The notes beneath the pieces are model-generated. The model had not been told where the DNA came from, ran no database searches, and was given only the letters and a program-made list of their open reading frames with translations. Shown here piece after piece: positions 15,885 through 23,734 of a stretch of 64,000 nucleotides of DNA (position 1 is the first letter of the stretch; each line of letters opens with the position of its first letter). The translations under genes and the position numbers were made by a program. This stretch comes from Agromyces sp. LHK192 (lineage in GTDB: Bacteria; Actinomycetota; Actinomycetes; Actinomycetales; Microbacteriaceae): positions 3,844,001 to 3,908,000 of the forward strand of contig NZ_CP034753.1 of the NCBI RefSeq assembly GCF_004006235.1, read 5' to 3'.

Positions 15885-16817
15885 ATGCCCATCGATGTCA
15901 TCGCGGCTCCGACCAACCTCGGCCTCCGCCCGCCGGAGCCGGGCAGCGTGCCCGGCACGGCGAAGGCGCCGGAGGCGCTGCGCGCGGCCGGGCTGATCGA
16001 GTCCCTGTCGGATGCCGCGGGCTCGACCGGAGGAGCCGGAGCCGTCGTCGATGCCGGCCTGGTGCCCGCGGGCCGATATCGCGCTGATCCGGCACCCGGC
16101 GCCACCCTGCGCAACGAGGCGGCGATCGACGACTTCACCCGGCGCCTCGCCGACGCCGTCGACCTCTCGCTCGGTGGCGGTCGCGCACCGCTGGTCGTCG
16201 GAGGCGACTGCAGCCTGGTGCTCGCGCCACTGCTCGCGCTCCGTCGGCGCGGACGCTTCGGACTCGTGTACGTCGACGGTCACGGCGACTTCCGGCATCC
16301 GGGCAACAGCGATCGAGCCGACACGCTCGGCGGCGAGGCCCTCGCGGCCGCGGTCGGCCTGCATGTCGACAGCGTCAGCGACCTCGAGGGGCGCCGTCCG
16401 CTCGTGCGCGGCGGCGATGCCGTGCAGGTGGGGTGCCGCGAAGATGAAGAGGATATCGACGAACTCGAACAGCGCCTGGGCGCGGTCGTTCCGGCGGCGG
16501 AGATCCTCGCCCACGGACCGGATGCCGCGGCCCGGCGCATCCTCGAGATCGTCGACGTGGAAGGGCTCGACGGCTATTGGATCCATGTCGACATCGACGT
16601 GCTCGACCCGGCCTGGATGCCGGCGGTCGACAGTCCCGACCCGGTCGGGATCGACCCGGTGGACCTTGCAGCGCTGCTCGATGCGCTCGCCCCCGGCGCC
16701 GTCGGCGCCGACCTCGCGATCTTCGACCCCGACCTCGACCCGTCCGGCGAGCACGCGCGCACGGTCGTCGACGTGGTGCATCGTGGGTTCGCACGGCTCG
16801 GAACCCGGGCGCGCTGA
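15885..16817 (+). CDS. Arginase/agmatinase-fold family protein
   Basis: A 310-residue ureohydrolase-fold protein. Metal-site motifs are in order: GGDCS (residues 106-110), DGHGD (131-135) and DIDVLDP. In true arginases the first motif is GGDHS; here the metal-ligand histidine is cysteine, a substitution I have seen in uncharacterised actinobacterial members. The other aspartate and histidine ligands are intact, so a binuclear Mn site with one altered ligand is likely. Substrate could be arginine, agmatine or another guanidino compound. CAGGCT at 15873-15878 is six bases before ATG 15885. Its stop lies 7 bp from the convergent flavoprotein gene. Confidence 0.82.
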   Translation: MPIDVIAAPTNLGLRPPEPGSVPGTAKAPEALRAAGLIESLSDAAGSTGGAGAVVDAGLVPAGRYRADPAPGATLRNEAAIDDFTRRLADAVDLSLGGGRAPLVVGGDCSLVLAPLLALRRRGRFGLVYVDGHGDFRHPGNSDRADTLGGEALAAAVGLHVDSVSDLEGRRPLVRGGDAVQVGCREDEEDIDELEQRLGAVVPAAEILAHGPDAAARRILEIVDVEGLDGYWIHVDIDVLDPAWMPAVDSPDPVGIDPVDLAALLDALAPGAVGADLAIFDPDLDPSGEHARTVVDVVHRGFARLGTRAR

Positions 16818-16824
16818 CGTCGGG

Positions 16825-18228
16825 TCAGAACCCCTTGCCGGGATTGAGCACGTGCCCGGGATCGAGCGCGTCCTTGATCGCGCGATGCAGGTCGAGCACG
16901 CGATCGCCGAGCTCGGCCCGAGCCCCCGGAAGCTTCAGCAGTCCGACGCCGTGCTCGCCGGTGACCGTGCCGCCGAGCTCGCGGCAGTCGTCGACGATGC
17001 GGTCGAACGCGAGCTTCGCCCGGGCCTTCGCCGCATCGTCGCCTTCGGGTGCGATGATCAGCGGGTGCAGGTTGCCGTCGCCCGCGTGGGCGATGTTCGC
17101 GATGACGACGTCGTGGTCGGCGGCGGCGCGCTGAATCCGTGCGAGCATCTCCGGCACCGCGGTGCGGGGCACGCAGACGTCCTCGGTGAGCACCGGTCCG
17201 AGCCGCTCCAGAGACGGATACGCCAGCCGACGCGCGAGGAACAGGCGGTCGACCTCCTCGGGCGACGCGCCGAGTTCGACGCCGAGCGCGCCGGCCTCAT
17301 GCATGAGCGACGAGATCGCGTCGGCATGCTCGACACCCGTCGCGCCGGGCTCGTCGACCTTCGCCAGCAGCATCGTGTCGGCGCCGTGCGGCAGGCCGAG
17401 GTGCTGCCAGGCATCGACGGCCTCGATGCAGGTGCGGTCGATGAGCTCGAGCGCCGAGGGCACGATGCCCGCGTCCGCGACCGCGGCGACGGCGCGACCG
17501 GCGTCCTCGAGCGACCCGAACGATCCGACCACGGCCCGCTCCTCCCGCCCGGCGAGCGGGATCAGCTTGAGCGTGACCTCGACGATGACGCCGAGCGTGC
17601 CTTCGGAGCCGACCAAGAGCGCGGTCAGGTCGTAGCCGGTGGCGCCCTTCGCGGTGCGGCGTCCAAGGTCGACGACCGACCCGTCGGCGAGCACGACGCG
17701 CAGCCCCAGCACGTAGTCGCGGGTGACGCCGTACTTGACGCAGCAGATGCCGCCCGCGTTGGTTGCGGCGTTGCCGCCGATCGTGGAGATGCGATAGCTG
17801 GCGGGATCCGGCGGATACCAGAGGCCGTCGGCCGCGACCGCGCGGCGCAGGTCGTCGTTGATGACGCCGGCCTCGACGACCGCGTAGCGCTCGGCGCGGT
17901 TCACCTCGACGATGCGGGTCATCCGCTCGAGCGACAGCACGATCGATCCGGCCGACGCGTTCGCGCCGCCCGACAGGCCGGTTCCGGCTCCGCGCGGAAC
18001 GACCGCGAGGCCGGAATCCGCCGCGAACCGCACGACGGCGACGACGTCGTCGACCGTCTCGGCGAAGACCACGGCGACCGGTTCCGAGAAGTCGGCCCAT
18101 TCCGCGTCATCGTGCGCGTAGTCGGCGAGGGTCGCCGCATCGACCGCGAGCCGGTCGGGCGGCAGCATTCCGGCGAGCGCCGACCTGGCGGCAGTGGTCG
18201 CGGCCGGGGGCGTGGCATCCGTCGTCAT
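16825..18228 (-). CDS. FAD-linked oxidase, GlcD/D-lactate dehydrogenase-like
   Basis: A 467-residue flavoprotein of the VAO/PCMH family. The N-terminal FAD domain shows VPRGAGTGLSGGANA, and the C-terminal cap domain shows HAGDGNLHP and GEHGVGLLK, all typical of glycolate oxidase subunit GlcD and D-2-hydroxyacid dehydrogenases. It should oxidise an alpha-hydroxy acid and pass electrons to a membrane or soluble acceptor. No GlcE/GlcF partner is nearby. ATG 18226-18228 has GAGGGAG about 7 bases upstream. It is 11 bp downstream of the EXPERA-type gene, so both form an operon. Confidence 0.88.
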   Translation of the reverse strand: MTTDATPPAATTAARSALAGMLPPDRLAVDAATLADYAHDDAEWADFSEPVAVVFAETVDDVVAVVRFAADSGLAVVPRGAGTGLSGGANASAGSIVLSLERMTRIVEVNRAERYAVVEAGVINDDLRRAVAADGLWYPPDPASYRISTIGGNAATNAGGICCVKYGVTRDYVLGLRVVLADGSVVDLGRRTAKGATGYDLTALLVGSEGTLGVIVEVTLKLIPLAGREERAVVGSFGSLEDAGRAVAAVADAGIVPSALELIDRTCIEAVDAWQHLGLPHGADTMLLAKVDEPGATGVEHADAISSLMHEAGALGVELGASPEEVDRLFLARRLAYPSLERLGPVLTEDVCVPRTAVPEMLARIQRAAADHDVVIANIAHAGDGNLHPLIIAPEGDDAAKARAKLAFDRIVDDCRELGGTVTGEHGVGLLKLPGARAELGDRVLDLHRAIKDALDPGHVLNPGKGF

Positions 18229-18239
18229 GTCGGGCTCCC

Positions 18240-18773
18240 TCAGAAGCGGCGGGTGAAGGGCAGGGGCTTGCGCATGCGCACGAGCAGGACGATCGGGAAC
18301 AGCACGTAGGGCAGGTTGAACGCCAGGAACTTCACCGGGTTGGGCGTCACCCACTCGGGCTCGCCGAAGAACTCCACGCCGAACACGATGATGCCCGTGA
18401 TCGTCGAGATCATGGTCGCGTAGATGACGCTGGGCAGCTGGATCCAGTTCCACCCGCGCACGAGCGAGATCACGAGCAGCACGTAGAACGGCATGTACAC
18501 GAACGCCGAGAGGCTCGTCACGATGCGCATCCAGACCGGCGGGTCCATGAACAGCGGATCGGTGTCGTGCGCGTACCACCAGTTCGAATTGACGAAGAAG
18601 TTCGGTGACGGCTCCGAGAAGTCCACGCCGAGCGACGGCAGCAGGTCGCTGATCAGGCTCGTGATCGTGAAGAGCGAGAAGACGACGATGAAGAACCAGT
18701 CGAACGGCCGCTCCCGCAGGCGGAGGTTCGGCACGGATGCCTCGACGACGACGGGCGCGGCGGTTGCGGACAT
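18240..18773 (-). CDS. EXPERA-domain (EBP/TMEM97-like) membrane protein
   Basis: A 177-residue protein with four predicted membrane segments. RPFDWFFIVVFSLFTITSLI at the start, a mid-protein MRIVTSLSAFVYMPFYVLLV segment, PSVIYATMISTI and a late NLPYVLFPIVLLVRM fit the EXPERA layout known from sterol isomerase EBP, TM6SF2 and TMEM97, where acidic residues inside the helices bind a cationic or sterol-like intermediate. The assignment is by pattern only. The -10-like TACGCT lies seven bases before ATG 18771-18773. It is the first gene of a two-gene operon with the FAD-linked oxidase. Confidence 0.65.
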   Translation of the reverse strand: MSATAAPVVVEASVPNLRLRERPFDWFFIVVFSLFTITSLISDLLPSLGVDFSEPSPNFFVNSNWWYAHDTDPLFMDPPVWMRIVTSLSAFVYMPFYVLLVISLVRGWNWIQLPSVIYATMISTITGIIVFGVEFFGEPEWVTPNPVKFLAFNLPYVLFPIVLLVRMRKPLPFTRRF

Positions 18774-18868
18774 GGGCCCGAGCGTATCGCCCGAGCGCCG
18801 ACCGTGGCGGCGGCCCGGCCGCGCCTGAGCCGGCCGTTCGTCGCCCGACCGCGGAGCGGCTCGTGCCG

Positions 18869-19219
18869 CTAGCCCGTCGCGGCGTCGGTCGATTGGTCCA
18901 TGACGTATACGGCGAGCCCGTGCGGGTCGCGGTACAGCGCCTGGAAGCCGCCCGGGATCTCCATCGGCTCGGCGAGCACCTCGAGCGCAGTCGGCCGAGT
19001 CTCGTGGAACCGCTCGACGCTGTCGACGACGAACACCGGTCCGGGCGGGGCGTCCGCGTCGTTCGAGTCGATCATCAGCTGCACGTCGCTGCCCGGCAGC
19101 GTCAGCGCGGCGGTGGTGTCGCCCTCGCGCCAGACCTCCTCAGCCCCGAAGCCGTCGCGGTAGAGCGCGAGCGTCGCCTCGAGGTCGGACGTGGGCGCGA
19201 ACAGGAACTCCAGTTTCAT
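18869..19219 (-). CDS. VOC family (glyoxalase-like) protein
   Basis: A 116-residue protein with the two beta-alpha-beta-beta-beta modules of the vicinal oxygen chelate fold: MKLEFLFAPTSDLEATLALY at the start and GGFQALYRDPHGLAVYVMDQ near the end. Metal ligands of classical glyoxalases are not all evident, so binding or resistance roles are as likely as catalysis. It is divergent from a TetR-type regulator with 57 bp between them, so the regulator probably controls it. Confidence 0.82.
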   Translation of the reverse strand: MKLEFLFAPTSDLEATLALYRDGFGAEEVWREGDTTAALTLPGSDVQLMIDSNDADAPPGPVFVVDSVERFHETRPTALEVLAEPMEIPGGFQALYRDPHGLAVYVMDQSTDAATG

Positions 19220-19222
19220 GAC

Positions 19223-19276
19223 GCATCCAATCGTGTCGTAACGTGATTCTTCTCAGCATAACGGCATTATGGGTGC
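19223..19276. promoter_or_regulatory. Intergenic control region of the VOC/TetR gene pair
   Basis: The TetR gene has CATTAT (19265-19270) six bases before its ATG, a leaderless arrangement. Between the two starts lies an AT-richer stretch beginning AATCGTGTCGTAACGTGATT, whose ends AATC/GATT are complementary and could mark a TetR operator, but the symmetry is weak. Confidence 0.4.
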
Positions 19277-19786
19277 ATGCGCGAGTGGATTCCGATTTCG
19301 ACGTCGCCGAAGGGCCGGCTCGCGCTCGCCGCGGTGCGAGCATTCGGCTCGCGCCCGTTCGACGAGGTCACCGTCGCCGACCTCGCCCGCGAGGCCGAGG
19401 TGACGACCGGCGCGCTGTACCACCACTTCGACAGCAAGCTCGGGCTCTACGACTTCGTGCGAGCCGACGTCGAACGTCGCCTGCTCGATCGGGTCGAGGG
19501 CGCGGCGGCCGCCGTCGACCGTTCCGGCGATCGCCTCGGTGCCGCCCTGGCGGTCGGATTCGACTTCGCGGTGGACTCGGGGTTCGCGCGCATCCTGGCC
19601 GAAGCGCCGACCGATGCCGCATCCGGCGACGCGTTGGCCTTCGCGTTCGGCCGCCTGTGCAACCCCGACTCGAGCGAGCTCGGCGCGCTCATCGCCGCAG
19701 CCTGGCGCACCGCGGTCGCCCGCGTCGCCGACGGCGACGATCGAGGGGCGATGCGCCTCGCGCTGCTCCGCCTCGCAACCGCGTGA
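19277..19786 (+). CDS. TetR/AcrR-family transcriptional regulator
   Basis: A 169-residue regulator. The N-terminal helix-turn-helix reads VTVADLAREAEVTTGALYHH followed by FDSKLGLYDFV, a clear TetR DNA-binding domain; the C-terminal part is short (~110 residues) and helical and would hold the ligand pocket. It is divergent from the VOC gene, its likely target. The ATG at 19277 follows CATTAT by six bases (leaderless). Ligand unknown. Confidence 0.88.
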   Translation: MREWIPISTSPKGRLALAAVRAFGSRPFDEVTVADLAREAEVTTGALYHHFDSKLGLYDFVRADVERRLLDRVEGAAAAVDRSGDRLGAALAVGFDFAVDSGFARILAEAPTDAASGDALAFAFGRLCNPDSSELGALIAAAWRTAVARVADGDDRGAMRLALLRLATA

Positions 19787-19810
19787 GCGGGGGCATCCGT
19801 CTCGCGAGGG

Positions 19811-19869
19811 TTGACGCACGGTCGACCCGCGCCTATGGTTAAGCAATCCATTACATAAGGAGTTGCTTA
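19811..19869 (+). promoter_or_regulatory. Promoter and operator of the ArsR-SRPBCC-reductase cassette
   Basis: TTGACG (19811-19816) and TATGGT (19834-19839) are separated by 17 bp, a near-ideal housekeeping promoter. An inverted repeat TAAGCAA (19840-19846) / TTGCTTA (19863-19869) spans the expected start of transcription and the ribosome site AAGGAG, as expected for repression by the ArsR-type protein encoded immediately downstream. Confidence 0.72.
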
Positions 19870-19870
19870 C

Positions 19871-20209
19871 ATGGCACCTGCGGACGACGAACTCAGCCTC
19901 GTCTTCCACGCCCTCGCCGACCCGACCCGGCGCGCGATGCTCTCGCGCCTGGCCGCCGGGCCTGCGACCGTGGGCGACCTGGCCGAGCCGTTCGCGATGA
20001 GCCGACCCGCGATCTCGCAGCACCTCGGGGTGCTCGAACGCGCAGGCCTCATCACCCGCACCGCCAACGCGCAGTGGCGCACCTGCACGATCCGCACCGA
20101 ACCGCTCGACGGGGCATCCGAATGGGTCGACCGTCACCGCGGCGAGTGGAACGAGCGGTTCGACCTGCTCGACGAGCACCTCCGCCGAATGAAGGGGGAA
20201 TCCGCATGA
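19871..20209 (+). CDS. ArsR/SdpR-type transcriptional regulator
   Basis: A 112-residue winged-helix repressor: ALADPTRRAMLSRLA, then recognition helix AMSRPAISQHLGVLERAGL, the SdpR-like branch of ArsR regulators without metal-binding cysteines. It heads an operon with an SRPBCC protein (4-bp overlap) and a reductase-like protein, a set often found together in actinobacteria. An AAGGAG box precedes ATG 19871, and a strong promoter plus inverted repeat lies directly upstream, so autoregulation is likely. Confidence 0.9.
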   Translation: MAPADDELSLVFHALADPTRRAMLSRLAAGPATVGDLAEPFAMSRPAISQHLGVLERAGLITRTANAQWRTCTIRTEPLDGASEWVDRHRGEWNERFDLLDEHLRRMKGESA

Positions 20210-20661
20210 GCGAGCGCAACGCGACCGCCCAGTTCACCATCACGCGCATCTTCGACGCGCCCCGCGACCTCGTCTGGGCGGCCTGGACGACGTCGGCCGA
20301 CGCGGCCGAGTGGTGGCATCCGGCGGGCATCACGATCAAGCCGGGCAGCGTCGACGTCGACGCCCGCGAGGGCGGGCGCTACGACTACACCATGGTCGAC
20401 CCCGAGGGCCGCGAATACCCGACCGCCGGCGAGTACCGCGAGGTCAGCCCGCCCGAACGCCTGGTCTTCACCTGGGGATCGCCCGGCGAGTCCGACGCCC
20501 CCGTGATCACCGTCACGCTGCGCGACCTCGACGGCGAGCGCACCGAGATGCTGTTCCACGTGCTCGGCGTCGACGCGCAGCCGGGCGACGACGACGTGCA
20601 CGACGGCTGGTCGTCGGCGTTCGACATGCTCGAGGGGCATCTGGGGACGAGGGTCGCCTGA
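20206..20661 (+). CDS. SRPBCC (AHSA1-like) domain protein
   Basis: A 151-residue single-domain protein of the START/SRPBCC fold. The opening FTITRIFDAPRDLVWAAWTT and the central EYREVSPPERLVFTWG are characteristic of the AHSA1-related branch, which forms a deep hydrophobic ligand cavity. The ligand is unknown. It overlaps the upstream ArsR gene by 4 bp (ATGA) and the downstream reductase-like gene by 1 bp, so translation of all three is coupled. Confidence 0.9.
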   Translation: MSERNATAQFTITRIFDAPRDLVWAAWTTSADAAEWWHPAGITIKPGSVDVDAREGGRYDYTMVDPEGREYPTAGEYREVSPPERLVFTWGSPGESDAPVITVTLRDLDGERTEMLFHVLGVDAQPGDDDVHDGWSSAFDMLEGHLGTRVA

Positions 20662-21227
20662 TGGGCCGCCTCATCGTCGAGCAGGTCGTGACGGTCGACG
20701 GCTACGCGAGCGACGCCGAAGGGGGTATCGCCTTCTTCGAGGCGGTCGAGGGCCTCGAAGCCACCGATGTCGATCAACTCCACATGCTCGAGGACGTCGA
20801 TGCCATGCTCCTCGGCCGGGTCACCTATGAGATGTTCGCCGCGTACTGGCCGACGGCCGACCCGGCCGACGACGCGGTCGCGGAGCCGATCGCACGCCTG
20901 GCCAAGCACGTGGTCACGAGCACGCTGGCGGATGCCCCGTGGGGCGACGCCGGCAGCATCGAGATGCATCGCGGCGACGGCGTCGCGGCCGCCCGCGCGA
21001 TCGCGGATGCCACCCCGGGAGGCGTGATCGTGTGGGGCAGCCTGACCCTCGCCGACGACCTGCTCCGCGCCGGCGCGGTCGACGAACTGCGGCTGCGCAT
21101 CGTGCCCGTGCTCATCGGCGCCGGGCGGTCGTTCACGCCGCCCGACCTCGGCGAGCGCCGCCTCGAGCTCGACCACGCCGTCACGCATCCGAGCGGTCAC
21201 GTCACGCTGCACTACCGCCTGCGGTGA
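20661..21227 (+). CDS. Dihydrofolate reductase-family (RibD C-terminal) protein
   Basis: A 188-residue protein with the RibD_C/DHFR-like fold: opening strand RLIVEQVVTVDGYASDAEGG, MLLGRVTYEMFAAYWP, and GVIVWGSLTLADDLLRAGAV with the Gly-Ser turn that binds NADPH. Such stand-alone proteins are common partners of ArsR/SRPBCC cassettes; their substrate is not known. The start overlaps the previous stop (TGATG). Last gene of the cassette. Confidence 0.88.
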   Translation: MGRLIVEQVVTVDGYASDAEGGIAFFEAVEGLEATDVDQLHMLEDVDAMLLGRVTYEMFAAYWPTADPADDAVAEPIARLAKHVVTSTLADAPWGDAGSIEMHRGDGVAAARAIADATPGGVIVWGSLTLADDLLRAGAVDELRLRIVPVLIGAGRSFTPPDLGERRLELDHAVTHPSGHVTLHYRLR

Positions 21228-21296
21228 CGGCGCGGGGCGGCGGGGCTCCGTCGCGCGGCGGATGCCCCGCCCGGCGGTCGCGGCTAGCGTGAACGG

Positions 21297-22631
21297 GTGA
21301 CCAGCACCGCCCCTCCCGTGCTCGACGGCGTCGAGTGGATCCGGCCCCGACCCGACCGCCGGGGCCTGCACCACGACATCGTCCTCGCGGTCGTCCTGCT
21401 CGCGTGCACGATCGCGAGCAGCCTGCTCTACCGCGCCGCGGGCATCTGGGAGCAGACACCGCCGCTGTGGGGCAGCCTCATCTGGGCGGCCGCGATGACC
21501 CTGCCGCTGGCCGCCCGCCGCATCGCGCCCGAGATCGTCGCCGGCGTGCTCACCGTCGCGTTCATGGTCGGCGCCGTGACGCAGGCCGGCGACCTGCTGT
21601 TCAACAACATCGGCCTGTTCATCGCGATCTACAGCGTCGGGGCGTGGAGCCGCCACCGTCGTGCGGCACAGGTCGTCCGGGGCGTGATCGTCGTGGTCAT
21701 GCTCGCCTGGCTGTTCTGGGACCTCATCGTCTCGGCGGGCATTCCCGAGCGCCTCCCCGGCCTCGACCGCGAGGGCGGTGTCGTCTCGCCCTACGTCGCG
21801 TTCGCGCTCATCAACATCATCACGAACCTGCTGTACTTCGGCGGTGCCTGGTTCTTCGGCGACACCGCCTACCGGTCGGCTCGCTCCAGGACGGCCCTCG
21901 AGCAGCGCACGGCTGAACTCGCCGCCGAACGCGAGCGCACGCGGGCGCAGGCGGTCGCGATCGAACGGCTCCGCATCGCGCGCGAGCTGCACGACGTGGT
22001 CGCGCACCACGTCTCGGTGATCGGCGTGCAGGCCGGTGCGGCACGGCGCGTGCTCGGCCGTGATCCGGAGCAGGCTGCCGAATCCCTCGCCGCGATCGAG
22101 CAGAGTGCCCGCGAGGCGGTTGCAGAGCTGCACGGACTGCTCGGCACGCTCCGCGAAGGATCGGCCGACGCGAGCGGCGCGGGGCCCGAGCCCGCGGTCA
22201 AGTCCATCGCCGACCTGCCCGCGCTCATCGAGGACGCCCGCGCCGGAGGACTCCCGGCGGACATCACGGTGGTCGGCGAGCCCCGGGAGACGAGCGGCCT
22301 CGTCGCGGTCACCGCGTACCGCCTCGTGCAGGAGTCGCTCACGAACGTCCGCAAGCACGCCGGCGCGTCTGCCGCCGCCGACGTCCGGCTGCGCTGGTCG
22401 GATGCCGCGCTCGAGATCGAGATCGCCGACACCGGCATCGGCGCGGCGGGACGGGTACCCACCGGTGCCCGAGCGACGGATGCCTCCGCGCCCGGCGGTC
22501 TCGGACTCGTCGGCATGCGCGAGCGCGTCGCCGCCTCCGGCGGGACGTTCGAGGCCGGTCCGCGTCACCGCGGGGGCTTCCTCGTGCGGGCGACGCTGCC
22601 GCTGCGGCGAACGGGATCGGAGCAGGTGTGA
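21297..22631 (+). CDS. NarL-type sensor histidine kinase
   Basis: A 444-residue membrane sensor kinase. Five to six hydrophobic segments occupy residues ~27-190 with no sizable external domain, so it probably senses the membrane or an intramembrane ligand. A coiled-coil leads into HisKA_3 with phospho-acceptor His232 in RELHDVVAHHVSVI, then an HATPase domain with DTGIGA and GGLGLVGMRERV. GTG 21297 is preceded by TAGCGT exactly six bases upstream (leaderless). It overlaps the response-regulator gene by 4 bp, and the two form a two-component system of unknown stimulus. Confidence 0.92.
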   Translation: MTSTAPPVLDGVEWIRPRPDRRGLHHDIVLAVVLLACTIASSLLYRAAGIWEQTPPLWGSLIWAAAMTLPLAARRIAPEIVAGVLTVAFMVGAVTQAGDLLFNNIGLFIAIYSVGAWSRHRRAAQVVRGVIVVVMLAWLFWDLIVSAGIPERLPGLDREGGVVSPYVAFALINIITNLLYFGGAWFFGDTAYRSARSRTALEQRTAELAAERERTRAQAVAIERLRIARELHDVVAHHVSVIGVQAGAARRVLGRDPEQAAESLAAIEQSAREAVAELHGLLGTLREGSADASGAGPEPAVKSIADLPALIEDARAGGLPADITVVGEPRETSGLVAVTAYRLVQESLTNVRKHAGASAAADVRLRWSDAALEIEIADTGIGAAGRVPTGARATDASAPGGLGLVGMRERVAASGGTFEAGPRHRGGFLVRATLPLRRTGSEQV

Positions 22632-23377
22632 CGATCCGCGTGCTCGTCGTCGACGACCAAGCCCTGGTGCGCGGGGGCTTCCGCACGATCCTCGACTCGG
22701 AACCTGGCATCGAGGTCGTGGGGGAGGCATCCGACGGCGCAGCCGCCGTCGCGGCCGTCGCCGAACTCGACCCCGACGTGGTCTGCATGGACGTGCAGAT
22801 GCCCGGCATGGACGGCCTCGAGGCCACGCGACGGATCGTCGCCGATCGCGCCGACTCGATCGACGCGGACGGTCCCGTCGCGACGCGACCGGGCATCCTC
22901 GTGCTCACGACGTTCAACCGCGAGGACTACCTGTTCCAGGCGCTCGAGGCGGGGGCGAGCGGGTTCCTCCTCAAGAACTCGAGCCCCGAGCAGCTGATCG
23001 ACGCCGTGCAGGTGGTCGCCCGCGGCGATGCCCTGCTGTCGCCCGACGTCACGCGCGCGGTCATCGCGGCGGCCAGCTCGTCCGCCGGGCGTTTCCGCGC
23101 TCGTCAGGAGTTCCCGCCCGACCGGTCGGCCTCGCCCGGAACAGGCACGGCGCCCGAGGAAGCCGGCGCGCTTGCAACCCTCACCGAGCGCGAGCGGGAG
23201 GTGCTGGAGCTGCTCGCGCAGGGCATCTCGAACGCCGAGATCGCGGCGAAGCTCTGGGTGGGCGAGGCGACCGTGAAGACGCACGTGTCGAAGGTGCTGC
23301 AGAAGCTCGGCCTGCGCGACCGCGTGCACGCCGTCGTCTACGCGTACGAGCACGGCGTGGTGCAGCCGGGCGCCTGA
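22628..23377 (+). CDS. NarL/FixJ-type response regulator
   Basis: A 249-residue regulator: receiver domain with acidic pocket Asp9/Asp10 and phosphorylation site Asp55 (VVCMDVQMPGMDG), and a LuxR helix-turn-helix near the C-terminus (LTEREREVLELLAQGISNAE, then ATVKTHVSKVL). Two oddities: a ~12-residue insert in the receiver between helix 3 and strand 4 (ADSIDADGPVAT), and an unusually long disordered linker between the domains (SSAGRFRARQEFPPD and on). Starts at GTG 22628 overlapping the kinase stop. Confidence 0.92.
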   Translation: MTIRVLVVDDQALVRGGFRTILDSEPGIEVVGEASDGAAAVAAVAELDPDVVCMDVQMPGMDGLEATRRIVADRADSIDADGPVATRPGILVLTTFNREDYLFQALEAGASGFLLKNSSPEQLIDAVQVVARGDALLSPDVTRAVIAAASSSAGRFRARQEFPPDRSASPGTGTAPEEAGALATLTEREREVLELLAQGISNAEIAAKLWVGEATVKTHVSKVLQKLGLRDRVHAVVYAYEHGVVQPGA

Positions 23378-23433
23378 GCGGGGTCAGCGGCGAAGCCGCG
23401 GGCGAATGGGGCCTGCACTGCCATACTCGTCGC

Positions 23434-23688
23434 ATGCTCGACCACCCGCCGCCGCTCGCCGACCCGGATGCGCCCGCCGACTGGTATCCGGATCCCGAGT
23501 CGAACTCGCTGCTTCGGTGGTGGGACGGCGCTACGTGGACGGATGAGGTGAAGCCGCCGGAAGAGTACTTCGACGCAGAGTGGTGGCATCCGTACTGGAT
23601 CACCGAACGCCCCCTCACCTGGGCGAGGGCGATGCTCGATCGCATCGTCGGACAACTGATCGGTCGGCTTCCGTCCGCTCGCGACTGA
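23434..23688 (+). CDS. Small DUF2510 protein
   Basis: An 84-residue protein. Its core is the DUF2510 motif WYPDPESNSLLRWWDGATWT, a short Trp-rich module common in actinobacterial envelope proteins. It lacks a membrane helix, unlike the larger DUF2510 protein at 29753. CATACT at 23422-23427 lies six bases before ATG 23434. Function unknown. Confidence 0.75.
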   Translation: MLDHPPPLADPDAPADWYPDPESNSLLRWWDGATWTDEVKPPEEYFDAEWWHPYWITERPLTWARAMLDRIVGQLIGRLPSARD

Positions 23689-23734
23689 CCGCGATCCCGA
23701 GATCGTCACGTACCAGGGGGCGGAGTGGCCTCGC

